Below the pieces are notes generated by a model, which worked only from the letters and a program-made list of their open reading frames with translations, was not told the origin of the DNA and did not search any database. Below are positions 49,973-58,338 of a stretch of 64,000 bases of DNA, one piece after another (position 1 is the first letter of the stretch; every line of letters begins with the position of its first letter). The position numbers and the translations under genes were made by a program. This DNA is from an uncultured Lentisphaeria bacterium (GTDB lineage Bacteria; Verrucomicrobiota; Lentisphaeria; Victivallales; UBA1829), in contig CAJKAR010000002.1 of the NCBI GenBank assembly GCA_905197955.1, positions 159,419 to 223,418 on the forward strand. The letters are read 5' to 3'.

Positions 49973-52900
49973 ATGAAGTTGTTTGTATTGTTCGTCTGCT
50001 CCGTGATGATGGTTTCGCTCTGCGGTTTTGAGGCGGGACCGGATGGTGCCTGGACGAAAGATGGAATTTCCGCCAGCTGGTTGATTGCCGCTCCCGGATG
50101 GAATCGTCATTATACTGTGACACCGAAAAATTTCAAAAAGATCAACTCAACCACCGGAGATATGACGGCGGATGGAAAAACAATCCGATTTCAGACGAAA
50201 ACGAAGAAACTGGCGGATGGAAAGGTTGAATTCAGCACATCTCTTTCCTCCCAGTCATTTCCGGAGATCGGGCATGCGTCCTATCAGCTGACTCTCTCTT
50301 TTGACAAATTCCGCCGTTTGCTTCTGGATGGGAAAGTTCTGCCGGTGATGAATCAGCGGGTCGGTGCGTATCCGGGAAAACCGCATCGGCTGACTATTGA
50401 AATGGCCGATTGTACCTATCACCTGGATGGGAACTTTTCGCTGTTCATTCAGGATGACCGGAAGTGGAAAGAGACCATTTCCATTCGCATGAACGGTCGG
50501 AACGGTTTGCGTTCCGGTTCTCTTGGAATTTCCATGATGGTGCGGAAGGAGTCCGTTGTCAGCGTTCCAGTTTCGCTTCTTCAGGCGGCAAACCGGAACT
50601 TCCGGGATGACAAGGCCGGCGACGGCATCGGCGGATGGACCGATCAGGGGCCGAACAATGATCTGCGTAAACTCAAACCGGGAACTCTGACGACTGCCGG
50701 CGTTTCCTTCCAGATTCTTGATCCGGAGAAGAACAACGGGAAAAGCTGTATTGTTCTTTCCGCGTCGCAGAAGAAGTTCCCCCGGGAATGTCTGGTGCGG
50801 GCTCAGGGAAAAAACGGACTCGGCTATCTTTATCTTCTGCATGCCGCGGCATGGGTTCCGCTGAAAGAGGAGCGGATCGGGACGATCAAGGTTGTCTATC
50901 GCGGCGGGAAAAAAGGGGAAATTCCTGTGATCGCCGGACGGGACTGCGGAAACTGGTGGCTGGAAAACTCATTTTCCAATGCGGGAATTGCCTGGGAAAC
51001 CATGAATTTTGAGTCGCGGATCGGTTTGTCTGCCTCTGCATTTCCGCTTGATGGTGTGCCGGAGACGATCACGTTCGTTGCCGAAGGAAAATCCGTGTGG
51101 ATGATCTGTGCGGCATCGTTTGCGAATCGCGGAGCACGTTTTTCCTCCGGGGATCAGAAATTGATTTTCCGAGCGGGCAAGGAGTGGCTCCCGGTTCGTT
51201 TCAGTCGCCGGATTGAGGCGGGATCTCCGCTGGATTTTTCCGGAAGTTTGGAAGCTCCTGCCGGAAAATTCGGCAGAGTGGTTGTGAATAAGAAGGGACA
51301 CTTCGTTTTTGAGCGGAAACCGGAGAAGCGGATTCGTTTTCTCGGAGTCAATCTGTGTACGACTGCGAATTATCTGACTCATCAGCAGAGCGAGGCGCTT
51401 GTAGAGCATCTTGCCTCTGTCGGCTACAACTCGGTTCGGTTCCATCATTTTGAGAATGATCTTCTGGACAAGAAGGCGAAAGATTCGGTGACCTTTGATC
51501 CTGTCATGCTGGACCGCTTCCAGTATTTGATGTCGTGCCTGAAAAAACGTGGAATCTATTACACTCTTGACCTGTATGCGAGCCGGAAGCTGCGGCAGGG
51601 AGATGGGGGCCGCAACTGGTCCGCGGCGCAGAATCCGAAACTCCTGTTCGATGTCGAACCGAGTGCGATGGAGAGCTGGAAGAAATTTGTCCGCCGCCTT
51701 CTGACCGTGAAGAATCCTTACACCGGACTTTCTCTTGCCGAGGATCCCGCGCTGTATGTGGTCAATCTGGTCAACGAACCGAATATCTCCTTCTGGCTTC
51801 CGCTGAACAAGGATTCCTTCCTTGCGGAGCGTTTCCGGAAGCGCTGGATGGAGTATCTTTCCGCGTCCGGTGTAAAGGGGACTCCTCCGGGGCAGTCCAG
51901 CGGAATGTATCATCATTTCCGTGCCGGACTGGAACTCGCGCGGATTCGGGAACAGACTGCGTTTCTGCGCAGCGAACTCAAATCAAAAGTTCTTGTGACC
52001 GATTTGAACTACTTTGCCGATTATTCCCTGCTGGGGGCTGCCGGAAATCTGGATGTGGTCGATATGCACTCCTACTGGGATCATATGCGTCTGCTGAAGC
52101 CTGGCCGCTGGTCGCCTCCGCTCGGATTTTCACAGCTTTCCGCGCTTGGACAGGCTGCCGCGCATGTCCGTAAAGTGATGCCTGCGCGAATCTTCGGGCT
52201 TCCCTTCCTGGTTTCCGAGATCAACTACTGCTTCCCGAATCAGTTCCGGACCGAGTACGGGCCGATGGCCGGCGCTTATGCTGCGCTTCAGGACTGGGAT
52301 GGCCTTTACCGCTTCCAGTGGGCGTATGCGAAAGAGGCGCTTCTTCCGAACGGATTGATCTCTGTCTTTGATATTGTGAACGATCCTGCGGCCCAGCTTG
52401 CCGATCGTCTGATCCACGCGCTCTTTATTCGCGGTGATGTCTCCGCAGCTCCCTCCGGGATCGCCGTGGATTTCCAGAATCGGAAACTGCGGGAACTGGA
52501 TGCAATCAGACTGGCGGGGATTCAGGATCATTTCCAGGTCATGTCGCTGCTCGGACTCTTTACGCGGGTCGGTTCCCTGCCGGACGGCAGATCGTTGGAC
52601 GGCATTCCGAAAATTGATCTGACCGGATCATGGCAGGAGGCTTTGCCGGAACACATGAAGGCGAGGTTCAAGACCGCATTGAATCAGCAGCGGGTTGTCA
52701 GCGAAACCGGAGAGATTACGATCACTCCGTTCCGGAAGAGTCTTGAAGTCGTCACTCCCCGGACAGAGGCCTTTGCCGGTGCTTCCGGTTCCTTCGGCGG
52801 CAAGGTGCTTCAGGTGGATGGCATGACTTCTCCTCAGGCGGCCGCTCTGATCTCGCTTGACGGCAAACCTCTTGCCGAAAGCCGAATGATGCTGATGCTT

Positions 52901-53170
52901 CATCTGGTCGATATGGCCAATACCAATATGACTTTCCGGAACACCCGCCGTACCATACTTGAGACATATGGAAAGTCGCCGCTTCTGCTGGCGCGCCGGA
53001 AAATCAAGGTTGCTCTGCGTCTTCCGTTCCAGGCGAAGGTCGAGACGCTCGACTTCGAAGGCCGCCGGACCGGTCCGGTTTCAACCTCCTATGCCGACGG
53101 CATGTTGCGCTTTACCGCCGATACCGCCCTCCGGAACCATGGCGTCATGGCCTATCTGGTTTCCCGATGA
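49973..53170 (+). CDS. Large secreted glycoside hydrolase, clan GH-A-like, paralogue of 3522-6791
   Basis: About 1065 aa. Signal peptide MKLFVLFVCSVMMVSLCGFE; the start at 49973 follows GAAGGATCAAAG, 21 bases inside a longer frame. Beta-rich N-terminal domains contain GGWTDQGPNND, the same element as in the cassette 1 enzyme. The TIM barrel begins RIRFLGVNLCTTANYLTHQQ. VVNLVNEPNISFW gives Asn-Glu602 as acid/base and FLVSEINYCFPN gives Glu749 as nucleophile. This fits clan GH-A with an almost identical catalytic spacing to the paralogue (147 versus 165 residues). Substrate unknown. It is cotranscribed with the pseudopilin under the AraC-type regulator. Confidence 0.78.
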   Translation: MKLFVLFVCSVMMVSLCGFEAGPDGAWTKDGISASWLIAAPGWNRHYTVTPKNFKKINSTTGDMTADGKTIRFQTKTKKLADGKVEFSTSLSSQSFPEIGHASYQLTLSFDKFRRLLLDGKVLPVMNQRVGAYPGKPHRLTIEMADCTYHLDGNFSLFIQDDRKWKETISIRMNGRNGLRSGSLGISMMVRKESVVSVPVSLLQAANRNFRDDKAGDGIGGWTDQGPNNDLRKLKPGTLTTAGVSFQILDPEKNNGKSCIVLSASQKKFPRECLVRAQGKNGLGYLYLLHAAAWVPLKEERIGTIKVVYRGGKKGEIPVIAGRDCGNWWLENSFSNAGIAWETMNFESRIGLSASAFPLDGVPETITFVAEGKSVWMICAASFANRGARFSSGDQKLIFRAGKEWLPVRFSRRIEAGSPLDFSGSLEAPAGKFGRVVVNKKGHFVFERKPEKRIRFLGVNLCTTANYLTHQQSEALVEHLASVGYNSVRFHHFENDLLDKKAKDSVTFDPVMLDRFQYLMSCLKKRGIYYTLDLYASRKLRQGDGGRNWSAAQNPKLLFDVEPSAMESWKKFVRRLLTVKNPYTGLSLAEDPALYVVNLVNEPNISFWLPLNKDSFLAERFRKRWMEYLSASGVKGTPPGQSSGMYHHFRAGLELARIREQTAFLRSELKSKVLVTDLNYFADYSLLGAAGNLDVVDMHSYWDHMRLLKPGRWSPPLGFSQLSALGQAAAHVRKVMPARIFGLPFLVSEINYCFPNQFRTEYGPMAGAYAALQDWDGLYRFQWAYAKEALLPNGLISVFDIVNDPAAQLADRLIHALFIRGDVSAAPSGIAVDFQNRKLRELDAIRLAGIQDHFQVMSLLGLFTRVGSLPDGRSLDGIPKIDLTGSWQEALPEHMKARFKTALNQQRVVSETGEITITPFRKSLEVVTPRTEAFAGASGSFGGKVLQVDGMTSPQAAALISLDGKPLAESRMMLMLHLVDMANTNMTFRNTRRTILETYGKSPLLLARRKIKVALRLPFQAKVETLDFEGRRTGPVSTSYADGMLRFTADTALRNHGVMAYLVSR

Positions 53171-53223
53171 GGGAGGGCTCGCTGTACCGGATGAGACTTC
53201 GTCAAGTAGGAGAAGCAATCCGG

Positions 53224-54216
53224 TCAGCGGAGCGGAGTCAGTCGCCGCGGGGAATCCGGAGTCGATGCCGGCCCCCGGCGGATCTCCTCCATCATGACTT
53301 TGAAGTCCGCTGTATTGCAGAGATATGAGGCGGAGGCGCGCAACGAACCATGATAGCCGCGTCCGCGCAGATACTCCAGAATCGTTTTTCTACCGATCCG
53401 GAACGCAAGTTCTTCTCCGTAAAAGTCGATCATGTCGCCGATGTGCCGTTCGATTTCCTCCGCGAATTCCGATACGGTCGGCGGAGTGAAATTCTCCTGC
53501 TCCACCTGAGAAAAGATCCAGGGATTGCCCAGCGCTCCGCGAGCGATCATCACGCGGGAACAGCCACTTTCGCGACGGATTTCCTCGCAGGAATCGCGAT
53601 CCATGATTCCTCCGTTCGCAATGACGGGAATCCGGAGAGCCTCTCTTGCCGCCCGGATGACCGGAAATGCAACCGGACCCGAATAAAACGCTTTCATCAG
53701 ACGCCCGTGGAGTGTGACCGCCTGCGCTCCGGCATCCTCCAGACGTTTGAGAAAAGCAACCGTCGGAGCAGGGTCTTCAAAATCCTGAATTCTGGTTTTG
53801 ACCGTGACCGGGATCCGGGAATGACGGACGATCAGCTCCAGCGCTTTCACCGCCTCGTCCGGACGGCGCAGGGCGAATGCGATCCCTTCGCATTTCTTTT
53901 CGACCTTCGGAGCAGGACACCCCAGATTGAAATCAAGAACATCATAGTTCATGGTGTTGATGATTCCGACCGCTTTTTCAAGAGTTTCCGGATCGGATCC
54001 GACAAGTTGAACCCCCAGGAATTTCTCCTGAGGAGAACGATACGCCAGTTTCATGGTTTTCAGATTCCCGAAAACAAGAGAACCGGCGTCGATCATTTCC
54101 GTGAAGGCGTATTTACAGCCGTGGCGCTGAGAAGCAAGACGCATCGGCATGTCGGTATGTCCGGCCAGCGGCGCCTGAATTACAGCGTTCTCAGGATAGA
54201 GCATCATTGCGCCCAT
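53224..54216 (-). CDS. dus: tRNA-dihydrouridine synthase
   Basis: 330 aa. VIQAPLAGHTDMPMRL is the FMN-binding opening (A-P-x-x-G-x-T/D), TEMIDAGSLVFG follows, and LDFNLGCPAPKVEKKCEG contains the catalytic Cys of the GCP motif. TVKTRIQDF, TLHGR and IPVIANGGIMD are the remaining Dus/TIM-barrel landmarks. It reduces uridines in tRNA D-loops. The C-terminal helical domain binds tRNA. Start codons at 54216, 54207 and 54204 are all possible; none has a strong ribosome binding site. It converges with the GH gene, 53 bases apart. Confidence 0.93.
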   Translation of the reverse strand: MGAMMLYPENAVIQAPLAGHTDMPMRLASQRHGCKYAFTEMIDAGSLVFGNLKTMKLAYRSPQEKFLGVQLVGSDPETLEKAVGIINTMNYDVLDFNLGCPAPKVEKKCEGIAFALRRPDEAVKALELIVRHSRIPVTVKTRIQDFEDPAPTVAFLKRLEDAGAQAVTLHGRLMKAFYSGPVAFPVIRAAREALRIPVIANGGIMDRDSCEEIRRESGCSRVMIARGALGNPWIFSQVEQENFTPPTVSEFAEEIERHIGDMIDFYGEELAFRIGRKTILEYLRGRGYHGSLRASASYLCNTADFKVMMEEIRRGPASTPDSPRRLTPLR

Positions 54217-54282
54217 TGATTTAGAATTGTCCTGTCAGAGTCTTGATTGCGGATGAGTTTCCGGTCGCGGTGTGCCGTCGCA

Positions 54283-55515
54283 TCATCCCTTCCACTTGGA
54301 AAGCACCAGACAGGCGTTGGAACCGCCGAAGCCGAAACTGTTGCTCAATGCATGATCGAATTCCACATTGCGCGTTTCCCGGACAAGATCCGCCCAGGCG
54401 AATTCCTCGCCGGGCTCGTCGAGGTTTGCCGTCGGACAGATAAAGGAGTGTTCCATCATCAGCGTGGAGAAGATCGCTTCCACGGCACCCGCCGCGCCGA
54501 TCATGTGACCGGTCATCGACTTAGTGCTGTTGATTGCCACATCGCGGGAGGACTGGAAGACTTGCCGGATGGATTCCAGTTCCACCGGATCGCCGACCGG
54601 GGTTGCGGTTCCGTGTGTATTGATGTACCCGATATCGGACGGCTGGAGTTTTGCCATGCGGATCGCGCGCATCATGAGTTCCGCGCTGGATTCCGCATTC
54701 GGGATCACCATGTCCGTTGCGTTGCTGTTCGAGGAGAAACCGGAGATGACCGCTTTCGGTTTATGTCCGCGGGCGAGGGCGCGGGATTCGCGTTCGAGAA
54801 TCATGATGCCGGCGCCTTCTCCGAGAACGAATCCGTCGCGTTTTTTATCGAACGGACGGCTTGCGTGGGCGGCGTCATCGTTGAAACTGTGCGAAAGTGC
54901 GCGCATGCTGTTGAATCCGAGCGCCTGCGGCCAGCTTGTCTCTTCCGATCCTCCGACCATGACGATGTCGTATTCTCCGGAGGCGATCAGCCGTGCGCCC
55001 GCCATGATGGCAAGTGCGCTGCTGGTGCACGCGGAACTGATGTCATAGGATTCGCCTGTGAGACCGAACACCAGCGAGAGATTGGCAACCGCCGAAGATG
55101 GCATCAGTCTGGGCACTGCGAACGGGGAACAGCGGCGTACCCGTCTGGTTTCCAGGAAGGCGTTCGAGTTAGTGACCACTTCAATATAGGCGCTTCCTGC
55201 ACATCCGTTGATCAGCGCCATTTCCCGCGGAAGGGTTTCCGGCGTATATCCGGCTTCCAGAATGGCCTCATACGCGGCGGCGACAGCCATCTTGGAGTTG
55301 GCGGACATGAACCGTTTGTTTTTCTGATTCAGAACCGGACACTCCGGATCGGTGTTTGCCTTGCCTGCGACCTGGCTTTCAAGACCGAGTTCGCGCCATT
55401 CCGGCATGAAAACCGTTCCGGTTTTCCCGAGTTTCAATGCTTCGATGTTTTGAGCCAGTCCCTCTCCGAGAGGCGTAATCAGGCCGCGGCCGGAAATAAC
55501 GATTCGATCCGTCAT
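54283..55515 (-). CDS. fabF: 3-oxoacyl-ACP synthase (KAS II type)
   Basis: 410 aa with the full condensing-enzyme triad: Cys163 in DISSACTSSALAI, His301 in NTHGTATPVGDPVE and His337 in KSMTGHMIGAAGAVE. GFGGSNACLVL closes the chain. It elongates fatty acids in the cytoplasm. It stands apart from other fab genes, so it may instead serve a special acyl chain, for example for lipid A or a secondary product. A promoter with TTGCAC-N16-TATATT lies 100 bases upstream. Confidence 0.92.
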   Translation of the reverse strand: MTDRIVISGRGLITPLGEGLAQNIEALKLGKTGTVFMPEWRELGLESQVAGKANTDPECPVLNQKNKRFMSANSKMAVAAAYEAILEAGYTPETLPREMALINGCAGSAYIEVVTNSNAFLETRRVRRCSPFAVPRLMPSSAVANLSLVFGLTGESYDISSACTSSALAIMAGARLIASGEYDIVMVGGSEETSWPQALGFNSMRALSHSFNDDAAHASRPFDKKRDGFVLGEGAGIMILERESRALARGHKPKAVISGFSSNSNATDMVIPNAESSAELMMRAIRMAKLQPSDIGYINTHGTATPVGDPVELESIRQVFQSSRDVAINSTKSMTGHMIGAAGAVEAIFSTLMMEHSFICPTANLDEPGEEFAWADLVRETRNVEFDHALSNSFGFGGSNACLVLSKWKG

Positions 55516-55620
55516 GAAATATCCTTCCCCAGTTGAAGATACGATTTTCCACAGGCAATTCCAAGCTGAAAAACCAAAATCGCCAGATGGACGATTGTCT
55601 CTACTCCTTTATCTATGGAT

Positions 55621-55648
55621 AATATACCGTCTGAAATGGAAAGTGCAA
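55621..55648 (-). promoter_or_regulatory. Promoter of the fabF gene
   Basis: Minus strand TTGCAC (55648-55643), 16-base spacer, TATATT (55626-55621). The leader is about 100 bases. Confidence 0.55.
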
Positions 55649-55682
55649 CGCCGGAAGCGGGATTCTCCTGCTTTTTTTGACT

Positions 55683-56795
55683 TTACCACTGCACATTGCG
55701 GCGTATGACAGGGAGTTTTTTCATGAATTCAAACTCCATCTGGATGAGTTCCCCGGAATTTTTTTCGCCGTAGAAGCCGGATACTGTGACGCCGATCAGG
55801 CGGAGTTTGATCTTTCCGGCTTCGGTTTTTTTCAGAAGTTCCATGGCGGTTCCGGAGATGGTCCGGTCGTCATCGAAGTATTCCGGCAGGGATTTGCTGC
55901 GCGTGATGGTGCGGAAGTCGTGAAATTTGATTTTCAGCGTTACCGTTCTGGCAAACAGATTCCGCTTGCGGATCTCTTCGCCGACTTCTGCAGACTGACG
56001 GCGGATGACATCCGCCAGAAAGACGAGGTCGTCGATATCCTCCTCGAACGTTTCTTCGGTTCCAAGCGATTTCCGTTCCCGGTCCGTGCAGACCTCCCGT
56101 TCGTCGATGCCGCGAACGATGTTGTAATAGAACTCTCCCACAATTCCGAAAGCAAGCGCCAGTTCCAGTCTGCTTTTCTGTTTCAGATCCGCACCGGTTT
56201 TGATTCCCATCCGGTGCATGTGTTCCGCGGTCGCCCTGCCGATTCCGTGGAACTTTTCAATCGGCAGTTTTTCCAGAAGAGACTCCGCATCCTCCGGACG
56301 GACCACGGTCAGGCCGTTCGGTTTTTTCAGATCGGATGCGATTTTCGCAAGGAACTTATTGTAGGAGACACCGGCGGAGGCGGTCAGGCCTCCGGTCCGC
56401 TTCAGAATTTTCTGCTTGATCTCCCGGGCGATGGTGCTTGCGTAAGGGAGTCCTTTTTTGTTTTCGGTGACGTCCAGATAGGCTTCATCAAGAGAAAGCG
56501 GCTCGATGATGTCCGTGTATTCATGAAAGACCTCGTGCATCAGAGCCGAAGCCTCCATGTAGGCGGCGCGTCTCGGACGCAGAAAGATTCCCTGCGGACA
56601 GAGACGTGCCGCAACATCCGCGGACATGGCGGAATGAACTCCGAATTTCCGCGCCTCATAGGATGCCGTGCAGACCACTCCACGTGTGCCCGGCATTCCT
56701 CCGACGATCACGGGCTTGCCGCGCAGACTCGGATTATCGCGGATCTCAACGGAGGCGTAGAACGCATCCATGTCGATGTGTATGATCTTCCGCAT
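55683..56795 (-). CDS. dinB: DNA polymerase IV (Y family)
   Basis: About 370 aa. MRKIIHIDMDAFYASVEIRD is the Y-family palm motif with the first metal-binding Asp, and PLSLDEAYLDVTE has the catalytic Asp-Glu pair. ASAGVSYNKFLAKIASDLKKPNGL and FHGIGRATAEHMHRMGI (helix-hairpin-helix) follow. The little-finger domain ends with a C-terminal stretch (GELIQMEFEFMKKLPVIRRNVQW); FEFMKKL-like tails resemble clamp-binding peptides. It performs error-prone bypass synthesis. GGAAGAGAT precedes the ATG at 56795; an upstream start at 56816 is less likely. No LexA box was recognised upstream. Confidence 0.95.
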   Translation of the reverse strand: MRKIIHIDMDAFYASVEIRDNPSLRGKPVIVGGMPGTRGVVCTASYEARKFGVHSAMSADVAARLCPQGIFLRPRRAAYMEASALMHEVFHEYTDIIEPLSLDEAYLDVTENKKGLPYASTIAREIKQKILKRTGGLTASAGVSYNKFLAKIASDLKKPNGLTVVRPEDAESLLEKLPIEKFHGIGRATAEHMHRMGIKTGADLKQKSRLELALAFGIVGEFYYNIVRGIDEREVCTDRERKSLGTEETFEEDIDDLVFLADVIRRQSAEVGEEIRKRNLFARTVTLKIKFHDFRTITRSKSLPEYFDDDRTISGTAMELLKKTEAGKIKLRLIGVTVSGFYGEKNSGELIQMEFEFMKKLPVIRRNVQW

Positions 56796-56852
56796 ATCTC
56801 TTCCGTTTCCCGTCAAATGAACTTTGCGGAGTTCCCCGGTTCCCGCGCATCG

Positions 56853-58307
56853 TTATTCGTGAAAGACAACCGCTTCAAAGACGTCGAATTCCGCTCCGTT
56901 TTTCCACGCATCCGGATCCAGTCCGGCTTTCATGGAGAGATGCACCAGCGTTTCCTCCAGTCCCCATCCCTGTTCCGGGGCGACCTGCGGCAGAAAGACC
57001 GCGCCAGCGTTCCCCTTCTGAAGAAGAATGCCGTGTTTTCCGATCTCGATCTCTTGCCAGGAGTTCACATGATGCGGCGGCGTGATGGCGGAAATTTCGA
57101 TCGTGACCTTGCCGAATTCCTCCTCCCGCAGAGGATAGAACCGGGGATCGCGGAACGCCGCATCCAGCGCTCGTCCGGCAACCGCTTTGACCAGCGGGCG
57201 CATCGGAAGAATTTCTCCGATGCATCCGCGGAGCCGTCCGTCGATGTTCAGTGTGACGAACGCGCCCATCTTCTTTTTCGCCGCAGGAGAGAGGCTCGAC
57301 AGGTCCGGCAGCGGTCGCGACGGATCAAACTTCCGGGCAATCGTCGCCCGCGCCAGTGATAGAAGAAGACGTTTATCGTTTTCCGTCAGTTCTCCTTCCG
57401 TCATTTTCTGCGGCTCCTTCGCGGATGCCCACGAGCCGGTGAACGAGGCTCCGACATAACTGACCGAATTGCTGTAATCTCCGGTGATGTCGCCGGAGAC
57501 GTAGTAGGATTGCAGTTCGCACGCCGCATCCTCCGGCAGAAGACGCAGAAGAAGTTCGATCGGATACGATCCGCAGATTGTCGCACCGGTCTTTTCAAGA
57601 TAGGTCCGGAAGTGGTCCGGCGATTTCCTCTCGATGAAATGAAAGGCTCCCATGTCGAGGGCTTTCAGACTCTCCCGGATATCGTGCACAAATGGCACAT
57701 AGTCATAGTCTTTTCCATAATGGGTGAAATCGGAACTGGCAACGACGAGAGTCTTTTCATCGATCAGCGGTTTCAGTACGCGGGCCGCCTCCTCCAGAAC
57801 CTCCTTCCCGCAGATCCCGACGATCACCGGGAGCAGCCGGAATCCCGGTTTGAGCATCGCTTGCAGAAACGGAATTTCCAGCTGGGTGCTGTGTTCGTTC
57901 CGGTGAATCCGGTTGTCGCGGAGAAAGAGTCCGTTCCGGAGCAGCGTTTCCACGGCATCCGTATCAACCGGCACTTCGCCCAGCTGAGTGGAGAAGTGCG
58001 AGGCTCCCGGCAGACAGAACTGATCCTTCAGGTACGCCCGATGCGATGGCGCAAGCAGAACGATCCGTTCAAAGGCAAGTCCCCTGACTTTTGCCGCGGC
58101 GAGTCCCGCCGCCGTTCCCGAATAGAGATAGCCCGCGTGAGGCATGATCAGAGCGATGGTATCTTCCTCCGGTTCGGTTTCCGCGGAGACCTCACGGAAA
58201 AATTCCCGGAGTTTTTCCGGATCTCCCGGATACCAGGAACCTGCGAACGGTGAGGAGATGACCGTTTTTCCGGTCTCTTCCGCCTGGGAATGAACATCGT
58301 TCTGCAT
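56853..58307 (-). CDS. MEMO1-AMMECR1 fusion (AmmeMemoRadiSam proteins B and A)
   Basis: 484 aa. Residues about 20-290 form the MEMO1 domain: SPFAGSWYPGDPEKL, IMPHAGYLYSGTAAGLAAAKV and VVASSDFTHYGKDYDY carry the His and Cys/Ser residues of the LigB-like metal site. Residues about 315-480 form AMMECR1: MGAFVTLNIDGRLRGCIGEI holds the conserved LRGCIG hexapeptide. The two proteins usually occur with a radical SAM enzyme as the AmmeMemoRadiSam system of unknown function; here the first two are fused and the radical SAM gene is not in the window. It sits between dinB and an alpha-galactosidase with no obvious link. Confidence 0.93.
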   Translation of the reverse strand: MQNDVHSQAEETGKTVISSPFAGSWYPGDPEKLREFFREVSAETEPEEDTIALIMPHAGYLYSGTAAGLAAAKVRGLAFERIVLLAPSHRAYLKDQFCLPGASHFSTQLGEVPVDTDAVETLLRNGLFLRDNRIHRNEHSTQLEIPFLQAMLKPGFRLLPVIVGICGKEVLEEAARVLKPLIDEKTLVVASSDFTHYGKDYDYVPFVHDIRESLKALDMGAFHFIERKSPDHFRTYLEKTGATICGSYPIELLLRLLPEDAACELQSYYVSGDITGDYSNSVSYVGASFTGSWASAKEPQKMTEGELTENDKRLLLSLARATIARKFDPSRPLPDLSSLSPAAKKKMGAFVTLNIDGRLRGCIGEILPMRPLVKAVAGRALDAAFRDPRFYPLREEEFGKVTIEISAITPPHHVNSWQEIEIGKHGILLQKGNAGAVFLPQVAPEQGWGLEETLVHLSMKAGLDPDAWKNGAEFDVFEAVVFHE

Positions 58308-58338
58308 GATAGCCTCCTTGTTCTGATGTTTCCGGGGA

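Noticed and set aside
54247..55536. A 429-codon plus-strand frame opposite fabF
   Set aside because: The minus strand holds a complete KAS enzyme with Cys-His-His; the plus frame is a shadow.
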